A DNA stretch of 64,000 bases from assembly GCA_009760855.2 (NCBI GenBank), contig WPIO01000084.1, forward strand, positions 1 to 64,000. The letters are read 5' to 3'. The notes under the pieces are model-generated. The model did not search any database and was not told the DNA's origin. It saw nothing but the letters and a program-made list of their open reading frames with translations. Of the stretch, positions 33,494 through 45,900 are shown one piece after another. The stretch is from Cristatella mucedo. Taxonomy: Eukaryota > Bryozoa > Phylactolaemata > Cristatellidae. The position numbers were made by a program, and so were the translations under genes. Every line of letters begins with the position of its first letter. The first letter of the stretch is position 1.

Positions 33494-33985
33494 ATAATAA
33501 TGATAATATTACCACACTTGATAAAGCGCCCTCGGGAACTCAATCTCTTTCAGAACGCTGTACACTCGCTGCAAAGGGAGCACGACCGAATGGTTAGTGG
33601 TAGCATGCTGAATAAACAATCGGAGTAACACGGTTACGGGTGACATGTACAGAGTCAGCGTGCAAATATCGTTAGTGGCAGCATGCATCGGATGAATTGC
33701 AGCTTATGGTAATAATAATAAAGCACTTGATAAAGTGCCCTCAGAAAATGTATTCTCTTTCTAGGTGCTTCACATTTGCTGCAAAGGGAAGCGTGATTAA
33801 ATGGTGAGTAATATTACGCTTGACAAACATGAATAACATGGTTAGGGGTGACATGTACAGGTTCAGCATGCAAATGTGGTTAGTTGCAGCATGCTCCGTG
33901 TCAGCAAGCATAAGCAAATTAAGGACAAATCACATAGACCCACTAAATGCAGTCCTAAATAGGTGTGTTTTTAAGTTTTCACTTT
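33494..33985 (-). mobile_element. Two LINE family A 3' UTR fragments in tandem
   Basis: Two successive minus-strand copies, 33494-33700 and 33713-33985. Each starts with (TAA)n-like repeats, then the GCGCCCTC/stem-loop region, then the 3' UTR with the ACATGTACAG and GCAGCATGC blocks that also occur at 41640-41690 and 52095-52140. No coding part remains. Confidence 0.65.
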
Positions 33986-34026
33986 GAAACGTGACACCTG
34001 TATTTCGTGCAAGTTCAATTGGACGT

Positions 34027-34111
34027 AATAATAATCTTAGTAGTAATAATAATAATGTTCTTGACAAAGTGCTCTCAGAAAAACTAATCTCTATCTAGGC
34101 GTTTTACACTA
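34027..34111 (-). mobile_element. Interrupted LINE family A, 3' end piece
   Basis: Minus-strand 3' end that stops at GGCGTTTTAC. The expected next bases (TTGCTGCAAAGTG) reappear at 36058, on the far side of a plus-strand LINE. It is therefore the 3' fragment of the element at 36056-38300, split by a nested insertion. Confidence 0.65.
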
Positions 34112-36055
34112 GCCGACCACTTTTCTCGATTCTTTGTGCAGAAGATAGACAAGATCAGGGAATCCACCCCTGCGATGCCAAGCTCCACATTAGAATGCTG
34201 TTCGTCGGTTCCTGGCTGCACCTGAATGTCTGCATTTAAGCAGGTCACTGGCGATCTAGTCCTAAGGTTTGTAACTCAATCAAAGAAAACGAAAAGTCCT
34301 CTGGACCCTTTTCCAACTGACCTGCTCCTACGTTGCATTGGCCTGCTGCTGCCATGCATAAGCAACATCATTGATATGTCATTAGCCTCAGGTCGTGTCC
34401 TAGCAACTTTCAAAAAAGCTGTAGTCAGGCAACTTCTCAAGAAATCGAAATTAAACCAAGAGAACATAAGCAACTACCGCCTAGTCTCCCTTTTACCATT
34501 CTTACCAAAGACAATGGAATGGGTCGTGGCAGACCAGCTTAACTCATATATTGAAGATTCGCACCTTTCTAATAAGCTCCAGTCTGGCTTTAGAGCTAAT
34601 CACTCCACAGAGTCAGCACTGGTTAGAGTATACAACGACCTACTTAGGAATGCAGACATGGGTAGAGCGTCTCTGCTTGTATTGCTCGATCTCTCGGCAG
34701 CTTTTGATACAATCGATCACAAAATTTTTCTAGAGCGCATCTCATCTCACCTGGGCATCACTGGCATGGATCTGTGGTGGTTCAGGTCCTATCTCAGTGG
34801 GAGACTCTAGAATATTGATGTGAACGGACGAAGATCATCTAAAGTACCTCTGAAATATGGAGTAACTCAGGGCTCCGTGCTAGGTCCGTTTCTTTTCACA
34901 TTTTATACTGTCCGTCATGCTGATGTGATTGCCAAGCACAATCGAGGCTTTCACTTCTATGAGGATGAAACTCAGTTGTACCTTTGCTTTGATCCCTCCC
35001 AGCATTCGAGCAACCCAAATTCTCTCAACTCACTTGCTGCATGCATTGATTACATCCGCACATAAATGGCCAAAATTTTCTAAAACTAAACGATGATAAA
35101 GCTAAATTTCTAGTTGTGGGCAAACCCAGTGTGATTCAGAGATTGGAAAGGCTAACTCTCGAAATTGGCTCTGCCAGCCTATCTAATGTTGAATCAGCTC
35201 TACATCTAGGTGTCATATTCAAAAGCGACCTCTCGTTAGGCGACCATATCGACTACACAGTCAAATCTGCCTATTTTTAGCTTCATAAGATTGCTAAAAT
35301 GTAGCCTTGTTTAGATAAGGATGCCAAGTCCAAGTTGATCCATGCATTCGTAACGTCCTGTCTCGACTTCTGCAGCTAACTTCTTACTGGCCTACCAGCA
35401 TGTGCTATCAGGCGATTGCAGCTAGTGGAAAACTCAGCAGCTAGGCTTGTCTGTCGTGAGGGTCGCAATTGCCACATTGCTCCACTTCTCTCTGACCTGC
35501 ACCTCCTACCAGTCAAGTAACGGATTGACTTCGAGGTTTTGTCGCTCACTCTTAGGTCCCTTTATTCTATGGCTCCAGCCTATCTCTCCGATAGACTCCC
35601 CCATCAGGCCAAGTATCGTACCACCAGCTTTTCAGAATCCAACAGAGTACAAATACCTCGTACCAACCTTAAATCCTTTAGGGACCGTGTATTTAGTTCG
35701 TTTGCTCCTAAAGCCCGGAACTATCTCCTTTCCTGCGTCAAAACATCCCCTGACTTGACAACATTTAAAAGGAACTTAAAAACACACCCATTTAGCACAG
35801 CATTTAGTGGGTCACTGTGATTCGTCCTTCATGTGCTTATGCATGCTGGCACTGTGCATGCTGCCACTACCACATTTACATGCTGATCCTGTGCATGTCA
35901 CCCCTAACCATAGTATTCATTTTGTTCGTTTTTCAAGCATGATTTTACTTGCCATTCAATTGCATTTCTCTTTGCAGCAAATGCAAAGTGCATAGAAAGA
36001 GATTAAGTTATCTGAGGGTGCTTTATCAACTGCATTTTAATTATTATTATTATTA
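34112..36055 (+). mobile_element. LINE family A copy with reverse transcriptase, nested
   Basis: A 1.9-kb 5'-truncated CR1/L2-like non-LTR retrotransposon. It starts just upstream of the RT domain and covers RT, the C-terminal domain, 3' UTR and an ATT tail. Within the RT frame (34226-35065, one internal TAG at 34808) are the motifs SNYRLVSLL, LLDLSAAFDTIDH (motif A, catalytic Asp kept), YGVTQGSVLGP (motif B) and FYEDET where FYADDT is usual, so the catalytic pair is damaged. The C-terminal part (35539-35820) is in another frame. The copy is dead but among the longest in the window. Confidence 0.85.
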
Positions 36056-38300
36056 CAGTTGTTGCAAAGTGAAATGCAATTGGATGGTGAGTACAATCAT
36101 ACAACCAGAACCTATTGTGAGCAATACAATTTGAAACTTCTGGATCGCACTTGGTTTGGCCATAACTGATAGGTTGGTGTTATCGACATTAAATTTAAGA
36201 AAGTTAGCTGCCGTCTATTTGAATATTTAATCAATAGGTGCTGCAAGGGAGTTGAAAGAAGTCGGTGTGCTAGAGGTCTGGGAGGGAATGGGTACAAATG
36301 TGTGTCATCTGGATAGACGGGAATTCCTAGATCATATGCATAGCTATCAAAACGGTAAAGGAGATTAAAAAACGTACAAGAATAGGACCAAGCACAAAGC
36401 CCTGATTTACTCCATATTTCAGAGGTTACTCGGATAAGCTTTGTCCATTCATGTCAAAAATCTGCTGTGTCCCACCAAGAGACAACCTGAACCATTGCAA
36501 TGGAGTTTAAGTGATGTCCAGGTGAGACGAGGGGCCCTTAAGAAGACTCAATGGTACTAAAAGCTCTCGAAAGGTTGAGAAAAACAAGCAGAGATACTTT
36601 ATCTGCGTCTGCATTACCGAGGAGGTCGCTATACATCTGAAGCAATGCTGACTCTGAAGAGCGATTTGCTCGGAAACCATACTGGATCTTACTAGCAGGG
36701 TAGAAGTGTTTTATACAGCTGGTCAGTAAAGACTTGTTCAAGTGTCTTCATTAAAGAGTTAACAGGAAGATAGGGCTAATTTCTTTCGATATATCTTGAG
36801 TAGTATTGCTTTATTGAGTTTCGGCCTAACTACAGCCTTTGTGAAAAGTGATGGATATTTCCTGGGGCCAATTACATATATACGATGTTAGTTACGGATG
36901 AAAAAGGCAGATTAATGTAATATAGAAGCTGCACTGCAGGAATAGAGTCTAGATAATGTTTTTTTGATCTTGATTGTTATGTTAACTTAAGGACGAGATC
37001 ACTAATTACCTCCTTCAATGCAGATAATGAGATGCTGAATGGACTTGAGGGACGGGATTCCAGCGGGCTAATGCTGTCTTAGGAATGACCTTTTTATTCT
37101 GTCTACTTTCTTGACAATAAAGCTAGTCACTTAGATCATCAAAGAATTGGCTAGGTAGAGAGCTAGACAGGAATTGGTTAAGAGGATGGTTGATAGTCAA
37201 TATTAGTATTTTTGGATTGTGAATCAGCGATTGAACAATGTGTTTACAGAAGCTCAATGTGGCATTTGCTAGGATCCATTGGTATGACCTACATTAGTAT
37301 TCATACGCCTGTCGATGGACAGTCGGTCCAGAACTTTTGTATGTTTTTTCAAGCTTATGCTCAGTGGACCCTGCTAGTCTGATGCCTGTGGTAAACCGTA
37401 GGCCGTCTGAGCAAGGGCATGTAATGCCCTTATCGGAGGTGCAAACTCGTCGAGCATGTAAACTAGTATCATAATGTAGCAATCTACCAATGATGACATA
37501 TGGGAAGGGGAATTGAGCAGCACAGGCGAGGCAGTAGTTCGCTCACGGACAGCTTCGATGTCAAGGGTTTCGAGGTTTCGCGATTCACATGTGATTTTAG
37601 ATGAGGAGGATGAGGAAGAGGAGGAAATAGAAGGGGGCACCTATTGCAGACTGAATGCGATCTTTATTTGGTCATGAGAGAAGAATTTGGTATAGATTGG
37701 TGATGATTAAGTACATTTGCATGCACAATCTTAGTCGAGTGATTGACCATTGGTGTTAGTGGGGCCATGCACATGAGCCACAAGAGACAATGATTCAGTC
37801 AATGCACAAAATTCAGTGTTGAAGGCACGACATAAAGGTATCAAAGTGAATGCCGAAATCACCCAAATCAAGGACAGACCGATTTCTTGCACAGTAAATG
37901 GAAATGAAATCAGTGAAATCTGAGGTTAAAGAGGACTTGGTACCTATTGGGCAATAGACTACTGCCACCAACAGTAGCTTCTTTTTGGGTGAAATCTAGA
38001 CATCAACCTTAAAAGGCTGCATCGAAGGTACTGCAAGTGGCTTTAAATGGAAGTTAAAACTTGTGGAAAGGGTGATTCCACCACCAGCTCTGGGTGCGGG
38101 GTTATGAAATAGGGTCAAGCCAGTCTGCTTTGTGTCTTTAATGGTCGAACAGTTTACTAATTTTAGGTAAGTTAATTTGAAGGCTTGCAGGTCAAGGCCT
38201 TTTCCAGATTTGTGGTTGCTAAACGATAGGGATATATTTCGCGTGGAGCAGGATTCCCCACATAAGCTTGGAATCAGCCTCCGGAGTTATAGAAAACCGG
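36056..38300 (-). pseudogene. Degenerate LINE family A with RT and endonuclease relics
   Basis: Minus-strand element whose 3' end is at 34027-34111. In transcription order it has an endonuclease C-terminal trace (around 37900-37730, with a HGPTNTNGQSLD-like motif), a linker, RT fingers (36741-36538: QYGFRANRSSESAL), motif B traces near 36400, and an intact-looking FYPDDT at about 36260. Stops and frameshifts are frequent, and the ORF2 C-terminal part is deleted near 36110-36170. The 5' boundary is uncertain. Confidence 0.55.
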
Positions 38301-39187
38301 AGGATTGTTATACTTGAGAGATTCACCACATCACTTGCGGGAGAACGTTCGTAGCGGTTTGAGACAGTTCTATGAACGCCAGATGAATGGGTGCTTAGCC
38401 CAAAGCATCTGCCAAATAAGGCACCTCTCCGTTTGGGGCTGCTTATGTTCACTTCAAGAAGCATTTCTTTCGTTAATCCATAGTCTGTTAATCTTAGCAA
38501 CAGGAATATGATTTAGGAATGCATTTCAGCTACGACAACAAAGTGATACTATGTATGCACAATCATAACTGGCGTTCAGGCTACTGCCGATCAGCATAAT
38601 TAAACACTGGTGCTGGCATGGCCGACCCAGCCAAAAGCGATTAGCATTCAGATGTCCTTAACCATGTAATTTCCAACGCACTTTGCTCAAAATACAGACG
38701 AATAAGCTGTAAGCATGCCTTAGCTATATAGTTGCTTGTTAGCAACGTTGGTAAAAGCTATGGTTTTCGGAAAATAATTCGCCACGGTGCAACTCTAGTA
38801 GAACTCAGTGTCGAGAGGCTAAAAACGTTGATGACAGAGGCTGGCACTGCTATTTTACCATTTAGCTTTTCAATTTCCAGATCAAGTAAGTATCTCGCAC
38901 ACTTAGGAAGCCGATGTAGTCTGTCTTTAATTTAGGAATTTTTGCTGTCATCTCTACATGGACGTCGCCACTGTTTTCTGGAAGAGGATATCTTCACTGA
39001 CCTCGTTGTGCAGGTAATGTGGACAGAGTCAATGCTTATGTATGGCTGTGATGGATCAGTGTGATGCCAAAGCGCTACCGATACCTCGCTCAAAATAGTC
39101 TTTCGGCTATTGCCCCCGTTAGAACAGTATTTAGAGCACCTAACAAAAAATTAGCCTGATTAAGGCCGTAAAATAGTACCGTTTTTC
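38301..39187. other. Unassigned, no gene
   Basis: May include more of the 5' part of the minus-strand LINE at 38220-38500 (a 93-codon frame, not recognised). Otherwise no feature seen. Confidence 0.3.
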
Positions 39188-40365
39188 TATGCCCTAATAA
39201 ATACCGTTTATTGCTGCAACGTCCTTGAGCCTCCTAACCTATTAGCCATCGTTAGTTTCAGCAGTTTTTTCTAAAGAACAAACACATTTATTAGCTTGAG
39301 AGATCACCAAGCTGCCATCACTTTGGATTGTTAGTTATTCCTTCACTTTAAGAGTGAAGTTTAATTAGCATCCACAATCGCTAAGGTTATTCCAAAGCCT
39401 CACTTTTTGATGTGACAGGAGAGCCTTTAAAGCATGTTTCGCTAGATATCTTCAAAAAACGGCTAAGAGTTGGAAATTCATGGTCGATCTCTGCATAAAT
39501 ATAAAGGTCGTGAAGACGTAGCACCATACCCCTGCGTTTTGACTGGGGTAGGCTATAGTTACGGCATACATCTAATGAAAACACAGAGAGCCTAGAAACT
39601 GGCCTTCACTGGGTTGATCGTCTAGCTTACAGTTGATCTAATCTAGTGGCAGAAGATTTCTTACAGAAATGAATTTAATAAATGGAAAGAATCTTGTTTA
39701 ATAGCGTGTCACAGAATTCCTATTACTAATAATCAAAGAATGCACTGCATTGTACTGTGTTTGTAGAATTGTCGTGAATTCATAATTTGGAATGCTTATG
39801 AGAAAAACCATGTTTTCATTGGTAAAGTAAAGGAGCAATACGTTTTAAATAACTAATTGCTTCGCTACTTGGCCGGTCACTCATGTTATTTGTAAAGATA
39901 TGATGCTTTTCACAATCAGGTCATCCCATAACATCACACAATTTTTGGGAAATTTAGATATACGGATATGGTAGATAACAATACCATAGACTATCCTTAA
40001 ACCCATAAGAATTAAATTTAAATCATTTCCAATCTATCCTATACTTCTTCGAATATTTACTAACTATTCATTAAAACTATACTGAAATATAAGTACCTCT
40101 CCATATAGCTTCGCCCGGCTGATCGAGATAATAGGTGTGTAGTGGGTGAACAAAATGTATCCAACTATGCAATAGCACATTCTCTATTCAATGCTTGAAC
40201 TCTGCCGAGTTCGTAGCTTTAGATTTAGCAAGTGTGTTTCCAATATTGCAATTTTATTTCCAGCCATTTAGATGCAAAGTCGCAAAAATCAGGGACACCC
40301 GAACATTGGAAAATGTCTAGAGTAGTAATTCGAATAGAAATGGCGAATCAAAAACTTGCTCTCGG
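39188..40365 (+). repeat. Left arm of small palindrome
   Basis: Reverse complement of 40383-41482 plus 42291-42357, around an axis at about 40374 in TGCTTCATGATGAGTCG. Bases 39835-40365 are also a direct copy of the outer 0.5 kb of the giant left arm. The outer part, 39188-39830, has no copy in the giant arms within this window. Confidence 0.88.
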
Positions 40366-40382
40366 TGCTTCATGATGAGTCG

Positions 40383-42357
40383 CCGAGAGCACGTTTTTGA
40401 TTCTCCATTTGTATTCGAATTACTGCTCCAGACGTTTTCCAATGTTCGGGTATCCCTGATTTTTGCGACTTTGCATCTCCATGGCAGGATATAAAGTTGC
40501 AATATTGGAAACACACTTTCTAAATCCAAAGCTACAAACTCAGGATAGTTCAAGCATTGAATAAAGAATGGGCTATTGCATATTTGGATACAGTTTTTTC
40601 ACCCACAACTCACTTATTAGCTTGATCAGCAGGGCGACGCTATAAGAGAGGCACTTGTATTTCCGTATACTTTTAATAAGTAGATGGCAAATATTCGAAG
40701 AAGTGTATGAGAGATTGGAAATAATTTAATTTTTTTGTGGGCTTAAGGATAATCCATTGTGTTGTTCTCTACCATACCCTTATATATTTCCCAAAGATTG
40801 CGTGATGTTATGGAAGAACCTGATCGCAAAACACATGAAATCTTGAAAAAATAACAAGAGTAGGTGACCAAGTGGCTAAAACTTAATTATTTAAAATGTA
40901 TTGTTCATGTCCTTTACCCAGAAAAACATGGTTTGTTATAAGCATCCGAAAGTGTGAATTTACGAAAGTTCTACAAACACGTTACAATACAGTGCATTCT
41001 TTGATTATTAGTAATACGAATTATGTGACCAGCTATCGGTCAAGATTCTTTGTATTTATTCAATTCGTTTATGTGAGTATTTTCCTGCTACTAGATTAGA
41101 TCAATTGTAAGCTAGCCGATCAACCCAGTGAAGGCCAGTTTCTATGCTCTGTGTTTTCAGTAGATGAATGCCGTAACTAAAACCTACCCCAGTCAAAACG
41201 CAGGGGTATGGTGCTACTTCTTCACGACCTTTAGATTTATGCAGAGATCGACGGTTAATTTCCAACTCTAAGCCGTTTCTTGAAGATATTTAGCGAAAGA
41301 GGCTTCAAAGGCTCTTCTGCCACTGCACAAGTGAGGCTTTGGAATAACCTTAGCGATTGTGGATTATTATCAAATTTCACTCTTAAAGTGAAGAAATAAC
41401 TAACGATCCAAAGTGATGGCAGCTTGGTGATCTCTTGAGATAATAAATGCGTTTGATCTTTAGAAAAACTGCTTAAACTAACATAATAATAATAATAATA
41501 ATATTGCACTTGATAAAGCGCCCTCAGAGAACTTAATCTCTTTCTAGGCGCTTTACATTTGCTGCAAAGTGATACGCAATAGAATAGTAAGTAAAATCAT
41601 GCTTGAAAAACAAACAAAATGAATAATATGGTTAGGGGTTACATGCACTGGGTCAGCATGCAAATGTGGTTAGTGGCAGCATGAACAGTGTCAGCACGCA
41701 TAAGCACATCGAGGACGAATCACAAGGACCCACTAAATGCTGTCCTAAATAGGTATGTTTTTAAGTTTCTTTTAAATGTGGTCAGGTCAGGGGATGTTCT
41801 GATGCAGGTCGGGAGGGAGTTCCAGGCTGTGGGAGCATACGAGCTAAATGCACGGTCTCCAAAGGATTTAAGGTTTGTACGAGGTATTTCTAGACTGTTG
41901 GATTCCGAAAAGCGAGTGGTACGATGCTTTGCCTGATGGGGTAGTATCTCTGAAAGATAGGCTGGAGCCATAGAATGAAGAGACCTAAAAGTGAGCGACA
42001 AAACCTTGAAGTCAATCCGTTGCTTGAATGGTAACCAGTGCAGGTCGGCGAGAAGTGGAGTAATGGCGCAACTGCGACGCTCACGACAGACAAGCCTAGC
42101 TGCAGAGTTTTGCACCAGCTGCAATCGCCTGATCGCACATGCTGGTAGGCCAGTAAGCAGTGAGTTGCAGAAGTCGAGACGAGATGTCACGAATGCATGG
42201 ACCAACTTGGACGTGGTATCCTTATCTAAACAAGCCCTAATTTTAGCAATGTTATGAAGCTGAAAATAGGCTGATTTGACTGTGGAACGACGGCTAATAT
42301 GTTAGGAATTGCAAGGATATTGCAGCAACGAACGGTATTTATTAGGGCTTAGAAGAA
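40383..42357 (-). repeat. Right arm of small palindrome, LINE-interrupted
   Basis: Matches 39188-40365 inverted. The arm is split by a LINE at 41483-42290, after which the match resumes (GGCTAATATGTTAGG against GGCTAATAGGTTAGG on the other arm). Bases 40383-40920 copy the outer end of the giant right arm, 27985-28550. Confidence 0.88.
41483..42290 (-). mobile_element. Young 5'-truncated LINE family A insertion
   Basis: An 808-bp minus-strand element: (TAA)n at 41483-41502, 3' stem-loop, 3' UTR, and an uninterrupted 161-codon ORF2 C-terminal segment (41720-42205) with motifs such as LDFCNSLLTGLP, LHWLPFKQRIDFK and TAWNSLPTCIRTSPDL. It is the best-preserved C-terminal part here. The opposite palindrome arm has the uninterrupted site at about 39262. 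There is no clear target-site duplication; a few bases of target seem to be replaced, as is common in CR1/L2-like elements. Confidence 0.85.
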
Positions 42358-42367
42358 AATTGGAAGC

Positions 42368-42440
42368 GTCTAGAAAGATATTGACTTTCCCGAGGGCGCT
42401 TTATCAAGTGTGGTCATATTATTATTCTTATTCGTTAGAC
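42368..42440 (+). mobile_element. LINE family A 3' end
   Basis: Stem-loop region followed by ATT-like repeats, joined directly to an internal LINE piece. The same composite occurs inverted at 33480-33557, so it is part of the second repeat. Confidence 0.6.
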
Positions 42441-42469
42441 GACCAAATTAGCTCCACCGTGAAGCCTGC

Positions 42470-42990
42470 CTACATTCAGCGAAATAACATAGCTGAAATT
42501 TGGTATTATTTAGACACGGATACAACATCCAAGTTTTTAAATGCATTTGTGTCATCCGTCTTTAATTATATGTCTCACTGCTTGCTGGTCCACTGGCCTG
42601 TGAAATAAGCTTTATTTAGCAGGCGCGAAATCTGCAGCCAAGTTAGTCTGTCTTGAACTTCGCAGTTGGTACATACCACTTCTAGCCATCCAGCACAGGC
42701 TCCCCGATAAACAGCTACTTACTTCAAAGGTCTGTCTCTCGCATGTAAATCCCTTCACTCTTTGGCTCCAGCATACCTATCAGATCTACTCCCCAGCAGC
42801 AGCCTACTACCTGCTTTACGAAAGCTAATTGTTTATTAGTACATCCTACAAACCTGAAATTCTTCCGAGACAGTTCCCTTAGTTTGTATGAGCCCAAAGC
42901 CCGAAAATTACTCCCGACTTGCGTGACGACATCTCCTGAATTTACCACATTAAAAGAAAAGTAAAAACGCAGCAATTTATGGACATTGAC
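42470..42990 (+). pseudogene. Old LINE family A ORF2 C-terminal relic
   Basis: Plus-strand counterpart of 32925-33480. The C-terminal region is recognisable in several frames (LIH/FVSSVFNY, then ARKLLPTC-like), with multiple stops. Confidence 0.55.
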
Positions 42991-42999
42991 ACTATATCA

Positions 43000-45900
43000 A
43001 ATTGCACACATTATAATTTGTATTACTATTACTACCCGCACGAATTGGCACCAACCTGGGAACCGGCAGCTGCGGTGCAAGGTTCTGGCTTCACCAGAGA
43101 AAGTGACCTCGTGGTATATTTCAGCAGCCCAAAGCATTGTGACATCAATTTTATTAGGGATTCCTAAAAACATCTTTCCATGGTCAGAAACTTGTGCAAA
43201 CCAAGGCAGCTCTTCACATTTATTTTCCAAGATGTCGCTGCGAGAAGTCACCATGTCGATTGGGCTTTACCTGACCTTTACCAAAGTGTCTTAGACAATA
43301 ATCTCGTGGGTGTTACCTTATAATATCCAAACAATCGTCATCATCATATCTAATTCAATTTCATAAGATTTCATGATTAGATAATTTGAGTTTCGCATGG
43401 AATGCAGCGAAGCTTTCGAAATGCGTACTTACTTTCGAAATGCGACTTTTAATCTCCGGAGATAACTTGCTCTGCTAAATGTTTTTGTGTCCTTTAATCG
43501 AATTTTCTTCTACGGGATACGTGTTCATAATCCCATGTCAGGTAATGCATGACGCTAACCGTTTTTCATAAAAAGGTGCTGCCTAGGGGATCTTCTTTTG
43601 CGATTAGTCATGTTTGTCTTGGCAATATAATTGATGGCTAGTGCATGCCCGTGGAAGGATAATATAATTATTATCGTCACGTCTAGTTTATTGAATAAGT
43701 TTTAGTTGCCCTATACTGAACGGCTGCACGATTGGTTTTCTCTGGGCACTAAGCGAAGACCTTGTTGAAGGTAAGCATCTCATCAGATATAGAGTGTGCA
43801 CTCTGTAATCACGGCAGTTTTTTCACTGCCGGAGCGAGGTATTCTAAGCTCTATAGAGCCTGCAATGTAAAAATATTAGTGCTACAGCCTCGTAGCTACT
43901 CTAAATTGTAGCTGATGCAAAAACATGTCGACTGCCTACCCATATCACGAGCAACTAGCGTGAACGTTTCTTGGTATATGTGATTCAAGCTGAAGCGGTA
44001 AACAGATCGACCATCAGATGTAAGAGCAACTGTCAGGAAAGCTCTAAACACCGATGACTAATGCCACGCCAGATGTAGCTGACTCTGACGAAGCGCACCA
44101 GGTTTAAATATTGTTTAATGCGTTTTAGAAATGGGTACGACTTTTTGAAAGGGCTCATAGTAGGAGTTTACCAGTCAAACTGCAATGTTATTATAGAATA
44201 TGATTCATTCATAGATGATGAAATGTTAGATCGTTTACCACTTCATTTTTGATTTTTCGCAGCTGTATTATGTGCCAAAGAAGTGGCTCCCACGCTTGAC
44301 ATGCTGCAAAGTTTAATATTAGAGCAAATTACTATTTACCGGAATATAAATATGAAAGAATAGCTTTGGTAGTCTGCCAGTGCTATGATTTATAGCAGAC
44401 CAAGAAATAATAGCAGAATTGTGAAGCATGAGCAGGCTTGCTAGCTATAAACTAACAATTGTCTAGAAAAACATGCTAGATAATCACGAGCCAGCTGCGG
44501 CAGAAACCTCAGCTAACAAGGAGCTTTAGCACGCAATTGTAGCACGGTTAGGCCTCTAGTTTAGGCGTCCAAAGTATTTGGATAGCGGCAGAGCCAATTA
44601 GAATCACCATTGCTATTAATTTATCAACACACAGCTTATTGGTAAAGCACTTGAACAAGTCAAGACTAGCATTGATATCTTATAGAGCCAAATTTCTAAA
44701 TATCTTAAATAATGGTCGTAGATAGTCTCTCCATACGACATCGGATATGGTAATTTGTGTACTGCTATGAGTTCTCTACGAAACTCACCGGTACGAATAG
44801 GCTTTCAGAAACAGTTGGTCATATTAGTTGAAAAGTTATTCATTAATTGCAATGCAGGACAATAGGAAAATAATTTGTGACTGGGGTTTAACAAAGCTAT
44901 CTATAACGTAGCAAAACCCACATGGTTCTTGAACGGATTAAATACGTAAGCGTTATGTGGATGGCTCTCACTCATGGATACAGCTGTAACAAATTCAAAA
45001 ACGACAGCCAATACAAAGGTTTCAAAAAAAATTGTTTGTCCAATGGCTCAACGATTTAACTTTTGTGGGTTAGAAAGAAATCATTCTATGGGAAATGAAT
45101 CGTGAGAAGTAGTTAGGCTAAGAGATTGCTTCTGAAATAACTTCAAACCAGTTACTCGCGCTTCTTAAACTGCCGAACCTTAGCATTAGCATAACCCTTA
45201 ATTGCCTGCACGAGAATATTCTCTTCACTTACCAATTTTCAGAGGTCAAATTCATTGTTTAAAGGTTGATCGTCTTCAAAGTACATCGAGGCCAAATATA
45301 AAAGTGATTAATTTACAAGTGAAACGTAATCTTTTGAGCTTCAGAAACTCACTCGGCCCAGGAAAAGAACTTCATCAACGTACGGGAGCCGTTTTAAGAA
45401 GCTGCTAGTAATAGATGTTTGTAAACACTCGTCGCTGTCCAAAATAGGTCGTCATGTCCATGTTGCTCACTCGTTGGAGTATGGCTCTTTGTGTAGGTGC
45501 CGTGTTACACCACTGTAGGTACGTCTGAGTCCAGGAGTGCTAAATTTACACGTCAATTCCTTTAATCAAAATTCTGAGCGTGTAGACTGAATCGGTTGTG
45601 ATCCGGGTGGGACTACCACCTTAGTCGCCACAATAGTAGCACCTGAACGCCGTGCTCTTAGCTAACTTCAGGGACGAAGCTGAAGCCGTTTATAAACATT
45701 TCTGGTAATCGGTGTTTGAAGTGTTAGGTTACACCTACTGACAACTCTTAACAGTCGTGTAAAGCTAAAATCGTCATTTACAAATGTATCGGGTAGTACC
45801 AATCCTCGCTAATATATTTGTATACATAGCTATATTTGTCTGCTTACGGAGCACTTAGGAGCAGAAGCAACCCTCTGTTCTCCAAAGCCGGTTGATTTTG

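Larger units (their letters stand above)
28551..33557 (+). repeat. Left copy of second inverted repeat
   Basis: Inverted partner of 42367-46830 at moderate identity, interrupted by different LINE insertions (32059-32555 only on this side). It joins the outer end of the giant right arm at about 28550 with no spacer, a junction between the outer end of one unit and the interior of another. It includes AACACGTATCCC at 31860-31871, the same terminus-like motif found at the 53-bp palindrome. Confidence 0.85.
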
